From contig BFEA01000866.1 of NCBI GenBank assembly GCA_003427395.1, forward strand, positions 136,863 to 169,563: a stretch of 32,701 bases of DNA, read 5' to 3'. How positions within the stretch are numbered: position 1 is the stretch's first letter; each line of letters opens with the position of its first letter. Source of the DNA: Chara braunii (taxonomy: Eukaryota; Streptophyta; Charophyceae; Charales; Characeae). Positions 1 to 8,214 of this stretch are shown piece after piece. The translations under genes were made by a program, and so were the position numbers. The notes beneath the pieces are model-generated. The model did no database searches, was not told the origin of the DNA, and worked only from the letters and a program-made list of their open reading frames with translations.

Positions 1-39
1 ATTCATTCCATTTTGCTCATCCTATTGGAAACTTACCTG

Positions 40-53
40 TTCTCTCTCTCTCG

Positions 54-110
<57 letters not shown>
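40..110. repeat. (CT)n/(CA)n compound microsatellite
   Basis: A short, slightly interrupted CT tract (40-61) runs directly into about 24 uninterrupted CA dinucleotides (62-109). It is simple-sequence DNA with no coding signal around it. Confidence 0.98.
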
Positions 111-113
<3 letters not shown>

Positions 114-288
114 TCGACCACTTTTCTCAAGGGTGTCGCTAACTCCGCGCGATGTGGTGAGTCCTTATCCATCAGTCAAATGAATCCTGGGCAGACTGTC
201 GAGGTTCAACCTCCTAATGAGTCGGTAAAAGTTCGACGAAACAGTCTGCACCGTCATGGTTTTTTTTTGTGTATAGCTCGGCTACCAG

Positions 289-328
289 CCGGGCCGCCCG
301 GGTCACCCTATTTTCCCGGGCGGCCCGG
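289..328. other. perfect GC-only hairpin
   Basis: CCGGGCCGCCCGGG (289-302) is followed after 12 bases by its exact reverse complement (315-328). The 14-bp stem is entirely G and C and would be very stable in RNA or single-stranded DNA. A 26-base A run follows at 354-379. The layout resembles a bacterial terminator on paper, but nothing else here is bacterial, and I read it as part of the surrounding inverted-repeat structure. Confidence 0.85.
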
Positions 329-353
329 TCGTGCAAGGACCAGGGAAGGACCT

Positions 354-379
354 AAAAAAAAAAAAAAAAAAAAAAAAAA
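354..379. repeat. poly(A) tract, 26 A
   Basis: An uninterrupted run of A immediately precedes a two-copy tandem repeat. It could be the tail of a retroposed sequence or simply slippage-prone homopolymer. Confidence 0.95.
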
Positions 380-484
380 CGATAAAATCCCGAAAAAAAA
401 CTATGTCATGCAAAAAATTAAACTCAACAAAAATCGATAAAATCCGAAAAAAAACTATGTCGCTTAAAAATTAAACTGAACAAC
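380..484. repeat. two-copy tandem repeat, 55-bp period
   Basis: CGATAAAATCC starts at 380 and again at 435. Each copy continues through a run of A and CTATGTC into an AATTAAACT-like block. The copies differ by a few substitutions and single-base indels. Confidence 0.8.
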
Positions 485-707
485 GTTTGCCTCAGGGTCA
501 CATCGAAATTCTGTACAAAATTTAACACAAAAAAATTTTTAAAAAAAATAATTATTAATTAATATTTTTATCTTGTTTTTGGCCCGGCCGTGCAAGTAGT
601 CCCGGGCCACTCTGGTAGCCTAGGTGTATAGCGAATATGACAACACACAAACACTCTCTCACGCACGCGGGGCAAATGCAAGTTTCTTTTTTTGTTTTGT
701 TTTTTTG

Positions 708-708
708 G

Positions 709-743
<35 letters not shown>
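708..743. repeat. (GATT)n microsatellite
   Basis: About nine GATT tetranucleotides, with one imperfect unit (GATTTATT), inside T-rich DNA. Confidence 0.9.
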
Positions 744-844
744 GTAGCCCTCGCCGACAGGGAAACGTTCGAATGTTCGAATGCTGGTGGGGGCTGCCAT
801 TCGCACTTGGTTAGACTTCGTGAATGGCACCCCCTTCTCTTGAT

Positions 845-892
845 GATCGATCCTAGCCACCGATTTCTGCAGATCGGTAGCTAGAATTGATC
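845..892. other. 20-bp imperfect hairpin
   Basis: The arms 845-864 and 873-892 are complementary at 17 of 20 positions around an 8-base loop. The innermost six pairs (ACCGAT/ATCGGT) are perfect. No function can be assigned; the arms may be the core of a decayed foldback element. Confidence 0.6.
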
Positions 893-2050
893 GCCCAAAA
901 AAAGGTTTCGCGCGACGTACAATTTGTTTTTTTTTTTTTGCGGGTGTGTGTTACAGGCCTTGGGGGGGCAGCCTGGACTGGTTCGGCCTCTCAAGACCCC
1001 CCCAGGCGTTTTGCGTTGGGACCGTCCGGTGGCCAACCAGAAGGGACAACCTGTCAGGCCCCCTCCCCGGGAAACGTCCAGGGCCCCAGGTGGCCCGACG
1101 ACCAGCCTAGTCCGATTCGATTGGATCTTCATTTCGAAATTTGAACGACAGTGTTACGACACAGATATTATTTTCATGGCACATAACACCAATGCTTTGA
1201 GGAATGTATCCGTCCACTAGTATGTGCGGTTGTGGTTTTTTTTTTTTTTTTTTTTCTGGTTTCATGTCGTTGTAGTGCCCTGCCCGCCAGGCAGGGCATA
1301 TTTCACGGGGGCGACACGTAACTTCTTAACGTTGTAGCATCCTGTATCTGCCCTTAATCACAGCATAAGAGAGTTTTTTTTTTTTTTTTTTTTTTGTATT
1401 CGTTGTTTGTCTGGTGCACAACGCTCACTGAGGGCACAGTCACACGAGCACCTCACAAAATGTATTTGGTGGTTATTGTGGCGTGAGGAAGTTTATTTAT
1501 TTATTTTTTTTTTGTCCTTGTTGGTTCTTGGACGGAACGGTGTCGGGACTGGTGAGTCCCGAATAACTTCCCGTCACTCAAGAAGGCTGTATATGACCAA
1601 ATTGTGCACGACAGAGAAAATCGGAGGCAAGGATGTTGGAAGAATTGAAGGCGTAGGCACAGACACTTGGATCTAGAGGCTGCCCGGAGTCGCTTTGGCC
1701 ATGGAACCGCGAGGAAATTAACGGAACGGGAGGCGGCAAAGGACCGTAAGAAAATGGCAAAGGCGACCCTCCCCCCGAAAAAGGAGAAGGACCGCCAAAT
1801 GAAGTAAGGACGTAGGATGCGCGCCGCAAGGAAAAAGGAAGGGAGAAGACGGCAAGGGAGGTACCGACGCATAAAGACGTAGCCCGGGCCAAAGGGGGTC
1901 ACCGGGACGTGACGCTGAGAGGGCCACAGGCCAAGTAAGGATCCGCACTCGTGGAGCACGGTGCGCGGGATGCAAGAAGACACAAGGGAAGGAGGCCGCC
2001 ATAAGGCAGAAAAACGACAGGAACATCGATGGCACCATACAACACTAATG
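893..2050. other. low-information DNA with poly(T) tracts, no supported gene
   Basis: This stretch has T runs at 1236-1255 and 1374-1395 and a purine-rich block at about 1600-2000. Several overlapping frames are open on the minus strand between 1501 and 2084 (up to 160 codons). They overlap one another, are rich in Pro, Arg, Ser and Leu, and show no recognisable domain, so I do not call any of them. Confidence 0.6.
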
Positions 2051-2280
2051 GGTCAAGTGTCAGGGACCACATGGGACCTAGCAAAGAGGCAGCACCAATA
2101 GGTCAAGTGCCGGGGACCACATGGAATCTAGCAAAGAGGCGGCACCAATGGATCAAGTACCGGGGACCATGTGGCACCAATGAGACCAGTGTCGGGAACC
2201 ACGTGAGGCTAGGCGGAAAATGCGGTACCGGCGGGACAAGTACCGGTGGGACTAGTGTCGGGGACTAGTGCGGGACAAGT
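2051..2280. repeat. degenerate 50-bp minisatellite
   Basis: A (G)RTCAAGTRYCRGGGACCA-type block begins at 2051, 2101 and 2151, an exact 50-bp period. It then recurs in shorter, more diverged units to about 2280 (AGTGTCGGGAACCAC, AAGTACCGG, AGTGTCGGGGACTAG). The 50-bp period is not a multiple of three, so the open frame across it (2029-2268) is unlikely to encode a repeat protein. Confidence 0.75.
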
Positions 2281-2345
2281 GGCGGTGACCTGGGACGTCC
2301 CAAGAAAAAAAATGGCGTCATGGTTTGCAGTGTAAAAAAAAAAAA
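2268..2345. repeat. first copy of an artefactual 78-bp duplication
   Basis: This segment is identical, base for base, to 2864-2941, ending in the same run of 12 A. The first copy stops at an N (2346). The second continues into unique sequence (CAAGTAGCACC). The exact identity, with an adapter between the copies, shows that one copy was created by the assembler. Confidence 0.95.
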
Positions 2346-2346
2346 N

Positions 2347-2429
<83 letters not shown>

Positions 2430-2825
2430 GCTCTCTCTCTCCTCCCTTTTTCCCTTTGGCCCTCTCCTGACTAACCTTTCCCCTCACCCGTTACGTTGCC
2501 AGGGAACGCACAAGCAAAAAACTTGGTCCTCACTTCGTGGAAATAGAGGGCAAGGGGAGGGTTGCCGGTTCCTTGTGCCACCAAGAGGGAAAGGAACGGG
2601 ACTCTTGTGGGACTTGGAAAAGCGGAATCTTTTATGATAGGGAAAGGAGCGAAGACTTGAAACAAGGTCAGTTTGACTCAACCATTCTCCCCGACTGCAT
2701 GACTAAGGAAGAGGCATGGTTTGCTTGAGGAAAGAGAAAGAGACCCAAATAGACCATGGGAAGAGAAAAGAACTTAGGCTTGTGGGAGGGGCGATGTGTT
2801 GACCCCAATGGGGATTGTACTGGGT
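2346..2825. other. misplaced copy of 12657-13136 (assembly artefact)
   Basis: From the N at 2346 to 2825 the sequence matches 12657-13136 at a constant offset of 10311, including the N itself, the CT array, the interruption TTTCG and about 400 bases of unique DNA. The only difference I see is at 2822 (G against T at 13133). It ends exactly where the transposase adapter begins. It should be treated as read-through from a mate-pair junction and not as a segmental duplication. Confidence 0.93.
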
Positions 2826-2863
2826 CTGTCTCTTATACACATCTAGATGTGTATAAGAGACAG
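2826..2863. other. Tn5/Nextera mosaic-end junction adapter (library contamination)
   Basis: CTGTCTCTTATACACATCT (2826-2844) is followed directly by its exact reverse complement AGATGTGTATAAGAGACAG (2845-2863). This is the 19-base hyperactive Tn5 mosaic end in head-to-head duplicate, the circularisation junction produced by Nextera mate-pair libraries. On the minus strand it encodes SYTHLDVYKRQ, a peptide seen in contaminated database proteins. No transposase gene is present, so this is not a natural Tn5 insertion. Confidence 0.98.
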
Positions 2864-2941
2864 GTGCGGGACAAGTGGCGGTGACCTGGGACGTCCCAAG
2901 AAAAAAAATGGCGTCATGGTTTGCAGTGTAAAAAAAAAAAA
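2864..2941. repeat. second copy of the 78-bp duplication (joins genuine downstream sequence)
   Basis: Identical to 2268-2345. This copy is contiguous with 2942 onward, so the natural locus most likely reads from 2267 directly to 2864. Confidence 0.92.
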
Positions 2942-3080
2942 CAAGTAGCACCGTCAAGATCGGAGATCTTGATGGTCAAAATTATTAGCACCACTAGTGC
3001 AAGCAAGCACTAGTAGGAGCAAGAGGGAAGGCTAAAAGAAAAATAAAAAGTAAAGAAAACAAGTGCTAGAGGCATGTAAG

Positions 3081-3102
3081 CAATCCGAAAAATCTCGGAT
3101 TG
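3081..3102. other. TCCGA-type hairpin 1
   Basis: CAATCCGA (3081-3088) pairs perfectly with TCGGATTG (3095-3102) around a 6-base loop. It is one of four related hairpins in the region (see 3244, 4673 and 5206). Confidence 0.75.
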
Positions 3103-3243
3103 GCCTCCCCCAAGAAAAAGAAGCCAAAAGAGACTCCATGTGAAAAATAGGTCTTTCGGGGAAAATCGGAGTATGGGGGCCTACCGTTTGGAAAAGAGAG
3201 GGGCAAACGGTAGCTCGCAAGGGCATGGAAGGGCCACAACTGC

Positions 3244-3264
3244 AGACCGAGAAATAACGGACTG
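3244..3264. other. TCCGA-type hairpin 2 (imperfect)
   Basis: AGACCG, then a GAAATAA loop region, then CGGACT. The form matches the hairpin at 4673-4700 except for one mismatch in the stem, and CGAGAAATAACGGACTG is shared exactly by the two sites. Confidence 0.6.
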
Positions 3265-3315
3265 GCCCTTGGGCATAGGAAGGGCCAAAACTAAGAGGGA
3301 GAGGCAAGAAAAGGG

Positions 3316-3717
3316 CCTTAACGGCGAGCTGACACTTGGCATGCAAAAAGAAAAAGAAAAAGAAAACAAGAAAATGTGGGAGAATATGACAAGGAGAGTG
3401 AGAGAGGGTGAGTGAGTTGGTCGTTAGTAGGGACTGCTGCAGTAGGGACTGCCAAGTCCCAACTGTCCAAGGAAGGAGGAAAAAGAAAAGAAAAGAAAAA
3501 GAAAAACGAGAAAAGAGCCTTAACGGCTAGTTGACACTTGGCATGTTAAAAGAAAAAGAAAAGAAAAAGAAAATGGGAGGTGAGAGAGGATGAGTGAGTT
3601 GGCCGTCAGTTGGGACTGCAGCAAGTAGGGACTGACAAGTCCCAGCTGTCCACAAGTGGAGGAAAAGAAAAGAACAGAAAAGAAAAAGAAAAGAAAAGAA
3701 AAGTAAAAGGGGGAAAG
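3316..3717. repeat. two-copy tandem repeat, about 202 bp
   Basis: CCTTAACGG starts at 3316 and 3518. Each copy continues with TGACACTTGGCATG, an A/G-rich tract of variable length, GAGTGAGTTGG, and a GGGACT-gcca/gaca-AGTCCC hairpin. The A/G tracts differ in length and account for most of the divergence. Confidence 0.8.
3445..3460. other. conserved GGGACT...AGTCCC mini-hairpin (copy 1 of 3)
   Basis: GGGACT-GCCA-AGTCCC. The same hairpin recurs at 3628-3643 (loop GACA) and at 5579-5594, where the closing base has changed from A to G and leaves a G-T wobble pair. Pairing is kept in all three copies while the surrounding bases drift. Confidence 0.6.
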
Positions 3718-3798
3718 TCAAAAGGGCACTAACGGACGAAAATGACCATCTAGGGGAGAGATTTTGGACCAGATTCATTTTGGCAATGTGGCGGTTAC

Positions 3799-3857
3799 AA
3801 AGGACCTTGATTTTCTTTAATTTATGCAGAGAAAATTAAAGAAAACCAAGGCCCCTT
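3799..3857. other. long near-perfect hairpin
   Basis: The arms 3805-3823 and 3833-3851 are complementary at 18 of 19 positions, and the one mismatch is a possible G-U pair. The loop is 9 bases. Pairing continues outward with a small bulge (AAGG.CC against GGCCCCTT), giving a stem of about 28 pairs. Size and shape fit a small-RNA precursor or a tiny foldback element. The sequence alone cannot decide. Confidence 0.7.
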
Positions 3858-3918
3858 GCAACCGAAAAATAAAGGATTGCATGGGAGTTTAATGGAGTTG
3901 TATAGCAAACATGACAAC

Positions 3919-3947
3919 ATACACACACACGCACACGCACACACACT
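3919..3947. repeat. interrupted (AC)n microsatellite
   Basis: AC dinucleotides with two GC interruptions. Confidence 0.9.
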
Positions 3948-4331
3948 ATCCCTGTCTCCCTCTCACATAAGGCTGGCCAGCTGCCGCCGTGAGCTGTGGT
4001 GGGCCAAGATTGAGGTGCGGTGGAGTAGTTGTCATCGACTGAATGCTGCTGCATGATGGAACCCTCAGGTCAGTGGCATGGCTCCCTCTCCAAACCACTT
4101 CCCCCCCCCCTCCCCTGTCTTCGTTCGGCCTCTGCTGCTCCTACGCCACCCGACTCTTCCAACCACCCAGCCCTCCCCCCTCCACTGGTCCTCCTCATCT
4201 TCTCCGCAACCCTATTCCACTACAGTGTCTCCCCTTCTCCCCTCCGCTCGTCCTCGGCCGCCCTGACCAGCTGCCACCTCGACTCTCTTCTCCGCCCAAT
4301 GCGCTCATGCAGCCTCCGTTCCGTTTTCGGA

Positions 4332-4333
<2 letters not shown>

Positions 4334-4422
<89 letters not shown>
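4334..4422. repeat. (GT)n(GA)n compound microsatellite
   Basis: About ten GT units followed by about 34 GA units, with several GAAA interruptions. Open frames across it on both strands translate to poly Arg-Glu or Ser-Leu and are not genes. Confidence 0.97.
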
Positions 4423-5087
4423 AATGGTGCAATGAGTAGTCATTTTTTTATTTTATTTTTTATTTTTTTCGCTAGTTGTGGGGCATTAGGATAATGAAAA
4501 CAGCCCCTACTGCAGTCCGCGTTACAAAGGTCTGCATAGGGAGGGGCAAAACACAAGTTTTTGGGGCTCCGGAAGCCAAAATTGAGCCCGAATGCCTTGG
4601 AAAAATTAACGCTTCATTTTTCTTGGGCATGGGGCATGACGTGGGGCTGTGGGACCAGCAAATTGGTTGTGGATGCAGTCCGAGAAATAACGGACTGCAT
4701 ATGAATGCCCGGGCCAAGGGAAAATGGGTCGCGGCACGCCCAAAAGGCTAGAGAACGGCGCCGCGGGTCTAGAGAAGTGTGACGGCAAGTGGCAACGGCA
4801 AGACGGGGGTCCCGCGACCGGCAAATTATCAACAACACTTGGGGCGCATGGGAATAATAAAAATGAGACTGTCGGGGACACAGGGAGTCCCAAATAAAAA
4901 TTGGGCATCAACCGGGATAACGCTAGGGACCAAATGGACCAAAATAAAAATTGTCGAAAAATTGGGTTTTGTCGACGGCACCGCGGGCGGGACGAAAAAT
5001 TGGAACTAGTATGGGAAAACGGCGGGGACTTGAGGTGTCCCAAGGGGAAATCACTAGCCAAGGTAGGGAGTGGACGTGCAAGGCTAA
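4423..5087. other. non-coding spacer between the diverged direct repeats
   Basis: No gene is supported. Short open frames occur on both strands (for example minus 4606-5136), without any recognisable domain. The stretch contains the CGGACTGCAT hairpin at 4673 and several copies of GGGAC or GTCCC motifs that are common across 2000-5600. Confidence 0.55.
4673..4700. other. TCCGA-type hairpin 3
   Basis: ATGCAGTCCG (4673-4682) and CGGACTGCAT (4691-4700) form a perfect 10-bp stem with an 8-base A-rich loop. The right arm recurs alone near 6215 (CGGACTGCAT). Confidence 0.85.
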
Positions 5088-5640
5088 CGGCACCGCCAAG
5101 GTCGAAGATCCCGACAGTGGAAAATATTAGCACCACTAGTGGGGCTCAAACGGGTGAAACGGGAGTGAAAAACAAAGAAAGATGAGTGAGGGGAGGGCTG
5201 CCCAGTAGTCCGAGATATCTCGGACTAGCTAGACATGGGAAAACAAGAGCCCAAGGGGCTCCATACAAAAAAAAGGTTGTCCGTAGAAAATCGGAGTCAA
5301 AGGGGCTCAAAATTGGGCAAACGGGAGCAAATTGGAGCCCCCTATGAGCATGGGGGTGACATCATTGTGATCCGGGGTGTAACGGCCAACAACCGGCCAT
5401 AAACCTGGCCTTGAATAAGCCTCTAAAGCCTAGAAAGAAAAAGCACAGCAATTTGACACTTGTCGCAACAAAATAAAAGAAAAAGAAAAGAAAAGGGAGA
5501 GAAAATAGAGGGAGAATGAGACAAAAGGGGAGAAATGGGTGGAGGATAATATGCCGGCCTATTGGGATTGTTGCAGTAGGGACTGCCAGGTCCCAATGAT
5601 GACCTCATCTCTCCTAGCTCCAAGGAGGATAGGCCGGATT
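5088..5640. repeat. diverged direct repeat, copy B
   Basis: Counterpart of 2945-3640, about 2.1 kb downstream in the same orientation, with the same landmarks in the same order. It is shorter by roughly 140 bases, mainly because it lacks the second A/G-rich tandem unit. Confidence 0.7.
5206..5227. other. perfect 22-bp palindrome (TCCGA-type hairpin 4)
   Basis: The central 20 bases AGTCCGAGATATCTCGGACT are self-complementary, and T/A at each end extends the palindrome to 22 bp with no loop. It occupies the same place in copy B as hairpin 1 does in copy A. Confidence 0.9.
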
Positions 5641-6350
5641 GCGGAGATATGACCTTTGGGGCCACATCTCAACAATATCTGAATTAAAGAGGGCAAAACG
5701 AAAGAAAATGCAAAAAGAAGAAAACCGGTTTTCTCTTGAGCCATGGATCTGAGATCAAATCTCATGGTGGAGAGAAAACAGCCGTTCTTGTGAGCCAGCC
5801 CAAAACGGCTACTAGCTCCGGAATGAGGTGGCAGCCCAAAATGGAAAAAAACAAAAAGAGGAAAAGGACGAAACTGTGCATTTGGCCCAAATGGAGAGCT
5901 AGATGCACCAAAAATTGAAAAATTGAGCTTATGAGCCCAAATTTGAAGCAAGGACCACTATGGGGTAGCTCGGAATAATAGGGGCCTTGGATTTTCGCCT
6001 GATCCAAGGCTGAAAATGTGCCGCCACTTGGAAAAATACTCCGGCCTACCCAAGGGAGGCCGAAACTTTAAGAAAATCGAGAAAAAGGTCCACTAGGCCT
6101 TTTTCTCCCATATAGGTTACCCCTTGGACCTTGAATTCAAGGAGGCAGCATTTTCCAAGGGGTAGGAGGCCGGAAAAAGGCCCAAGGGGCAAGCCGAGTT
6201 GGTACCAACCACTCGGACTGCATGAACCTGGCCAAAAAGAGGCTCAGGTGCCCCCAGGAAGGCCAAAAGATGAAAATTGGTCATGGGGGTACCTCGGTTC
6301 ACTATGGGGCACTTGGAGAGGCCCATGGGCTGGCCGGACTACTGTTCCCA
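5641..6350. other. non-coding stretch upstream of a TATA box
   Basis: No supported gene. Moderately purine-rich DNA with CCAAGG/CCTTGG-type blocks repeated at 5988, 6050 and 6122. Open frames of up to 130 codons (minus 5559-5951) lack any recognisable domain. Confidence 0.5.
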
Positions 6351-6353
6351 GCG

Positions 6354-6360
6354 TATATAA
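6354..6360 (+). promoter_or_regulatory. candidate TATA box
   Basis: TATATAA within GCGTATATAAGCTGGGG, a good RNA polymerase II TATA element. About 430 bases of GA-rich leader-like DNA follow, then the CTT tract and the satellites. It may be the TATA of an LTR whose U5 or leader carries the arrays. No transcript evidence is available here. Confidence 0.4.
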
Positions 6361-6785
6361 GCTGGGGATTTAGTCTGCCACACTCACACTTGCATAAGGA
6401 GTGGCCATGCTGCCCAAATGTGCCCATAGGAGCTCTAGACTCACTTGGAGTGAAGTGAGGGGAACCCCTGCCAATTTGAGAGTGTAGAGGAGGTTGTGAG
6501 CTAGTGTGGAGGACTCAACAAGCTAGTGGTAGTGAGGAAGGTGATCCGCCATAGCTCCCAAGCTAGTAAGGAAGAAGGCAAGGCTAAGAGGGGTCCCATT
6601 AGCCCTCCTAGAGGGGAGGACTCCCTATCCTTAGTGATAGGAGTCGGTGGCAACTTGGGAAGAGAGGAGAAAGGAAGGAGAAGGGCTTGGAGGGGGAGGA
6701 AGCCATAGCCAAGTGAGAGGAAGTTCATCAATAGTGAAGGTATCTATCCCAAGGCTGCCAAGGGGTGAGTGGAGAGATGTCTCCC

Positions 6786-7008
6786 CTTCTTCTCCCGTCT
6801 CTTCTTCTTCTTCTCCCTCTCCTTCACCTCCCTCTCCTCCATCTCCTTCCTTCTTCTTCCTCCTTCCTTCTTCTTCATCCTTCCTCTTCTTCTTCTTCTT
6901 CTTCTTCTTCTTCTTCTTCTTCTCCTTCCTCTTCCTCTTCCTCTTCCTCTCCTTCTTCTTCCTCCCTTACTTCCCCTTCTTCTTCTCCCTCTTTTTCTAC
7001 TCTTTCCC
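6786..7008. repeat. (CTT)n/(CTC)n pyrimidine tract
   Basis: About 220 bases of almost pure C and T on this strand, including ten or more uninterrupted CTT units near 6888-6922. Frames over it translate to poly Ser, Leu or Phe (minus strand: Arg, Lys, Glu). Such a tract can form triplex DNA. Confidence 0.95.
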
Positions 7009-7010
7009 CC

Positions 7011-8214
7011 TTGTGTATGTGAGCTCATGTGAGTGATTTTCTCTTCCAATCCTCATCTTTCACTTGTTCTTTCACTTGGGTGTGAATCGCAACTCATATC
7101 TTGGTGTACTGTAGTGTTTGAGTAGTGTAATGTGCGTGTTTTGTCTATTTTACCCCTCCCATGTGAATCGCAACTTTTCCCCTTGTGTATGTGAGCTCAT
7201 GTAAGTGATTTTCTCTCTCATTCTTCATCTTCCACTTGTTCGCTCACTTGGTTGTGAATCGCAACTCATATCTTGGTGTAGTGTAGTGTTTGAGTAGTGT
7301 AATGTGTGTATTTTGTCTATTCTACCTCTCCCATGTGAATCACGGCTTTCCCTCTTGTGTATGTGAGCTCATGTGAGTGATTTTCTCTCTCATTCTTCAT
7401 CTTCCACTTGTTCTCTCACTTGGGCGTGAATCGCAAATCATATCTTGGTGTAATGTAGTGTTTGAGTAGTGTAATGTGTGTGTTTTCTCAATTCTACCTC
7501 TCCCATGTGAATCGCAATTTTCCCCCTTGTAGATGTGAGCTCAAGTGAGTGATTTTCTCTCTCATTCTGCATCTTCCACTTGTTCTCTGACTTGGGTGTG
7601 AATCGCAACTCATATATTGGTGTAGTGTACTGTTTGAGTAGCGTAATGTGTGTGTTTTGTCTATTCTACCCCTCCCATGTGAATCGCAACTTTCCCCCTT
7701 GTGTATGTGAGCTCAAGTGAGTGATTTTCTCTCTCATTCTTCATCTTTCACTTGTCCTCTCACTTGGGTGTGAATCGCAACTTGTATCTTGGTGTAGTGT
7801 AGTGTTTGAGTAGTATAATGTGTGTGTTTTGTCTATTCTACCTCTCCCATGTGAATCGCAACTTTCCCCCTTGTATATGTGAGCTCATGTGAGTGATGTT
7901 CTCTCTCATTCTTCATCTTTCACTTGTTCTCTCACTTGGGTGTGAATCGCAACTCATATTTTGGTATAGTGTAGTGTTTGAGTAGTGTAATGTGTGTGTT
8001 TTGTCTATTCTACCTCTCCCATGTGAATCGCAACTTTCCTCCTTGTGTATGTGAGCCCATGTGAGTGAGTTTCTCTCCCATTCTTCATCTTTCACTTGTC
8101 CTCTCACTTGGGTGTGAATCGCAACTTCTATGTTAATGTCATCTAGTGTTTGGGTGATGTAGATTGCATGTTTTGTCTATTTCTTCACTCCCATGAGAAT
8201 CGCAACCCTCCCCT
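7011..8214. repeat. 172-bp satellite array, 7 units
   Basis: TTGTGTATGTGAGCTCA-type starts lie at 7011, 7183, 7355, 7527, 7699, 7871 and 8043, each exactly 172 bp apart. Each unit carries GTGAATCGCAACT twice, so it looks like a two-part unit of about 92 + 80 bp. Units differ by a few percent. The last half unit (from about 8130) is a hybrid that begins to resemble the next array. Confidence 0.97.

Larger units (their letters stand above)
272..630. mobile_element. possible small inverted-repeat (MITE-like) element
   Basis: The ends are imperfect inverted repeats. The left arm 272-302 contains GGCTACCAG and CCCGGG, and the right arm 601-630 contains their complements in the same order with a few gaps. 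Inside, a 16-base block (GGCCCGGYCGTGCAAG) occurs directly at 322-337 and 581-596. No transposase or clear target-site duplication is visible, so this would be a non-autonomous element if it is mobile at all. A locally rearranged GC-rich repeat is the alternative. Confidence 0.3.
2945..3640. repeat. diverged direct repeat, copy A
   Basis: This copy shares an ordered series of landmarks with 5088-5640: a CACCG...GATC palindromic block, TATTAGCACCACTAGTG, a TCCGA...TCGGA hairpin, GACTCCAT or GGCTCCAT, GAAAATCGGAGT, GGGCAAACGG, TGACACTTG, A/G-rich spacer, and GCAGTAGGGACTGCC. The landmarks are separated by substitutions and indels, so the duplication is old. There is no coding signal. It may be a non-coding retroelement segment. 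Confidence 0.7.

Noticed and set aside
289-379. Rho-independent terminator
   Set aside because: The GC hairpin is followed by A and not directly by a T run on the plus strand, and the context is eukaryotic repeat DNA.
1501-2084. Overlapping minus-strand frames of up to 160 codons
   Set aside because: Three frames are open together in C/T-rich complement of purine-rich DNA, with low-complexity composition and no recognised domain.
2826-2863. Natural Tn5 or IS50 insertion
   Set aside because: The two 19-base mosaic ends touch each other with nothing between, no transposase is present, and the flanks show a mate-pair join.
4029-4443. Open frames of up to 136 codons over the C-rich and GT/GA region
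   Set aside because: Frames are open on both strands and end in poly Arg-Glu or Ser-Leu from the microsatellite.
6647-7049. Poly-Ser/Leu/Phe and Arg/Lys/Glu-rich open frames
   Set aside because: They are translations of the CTT/CTC tract.
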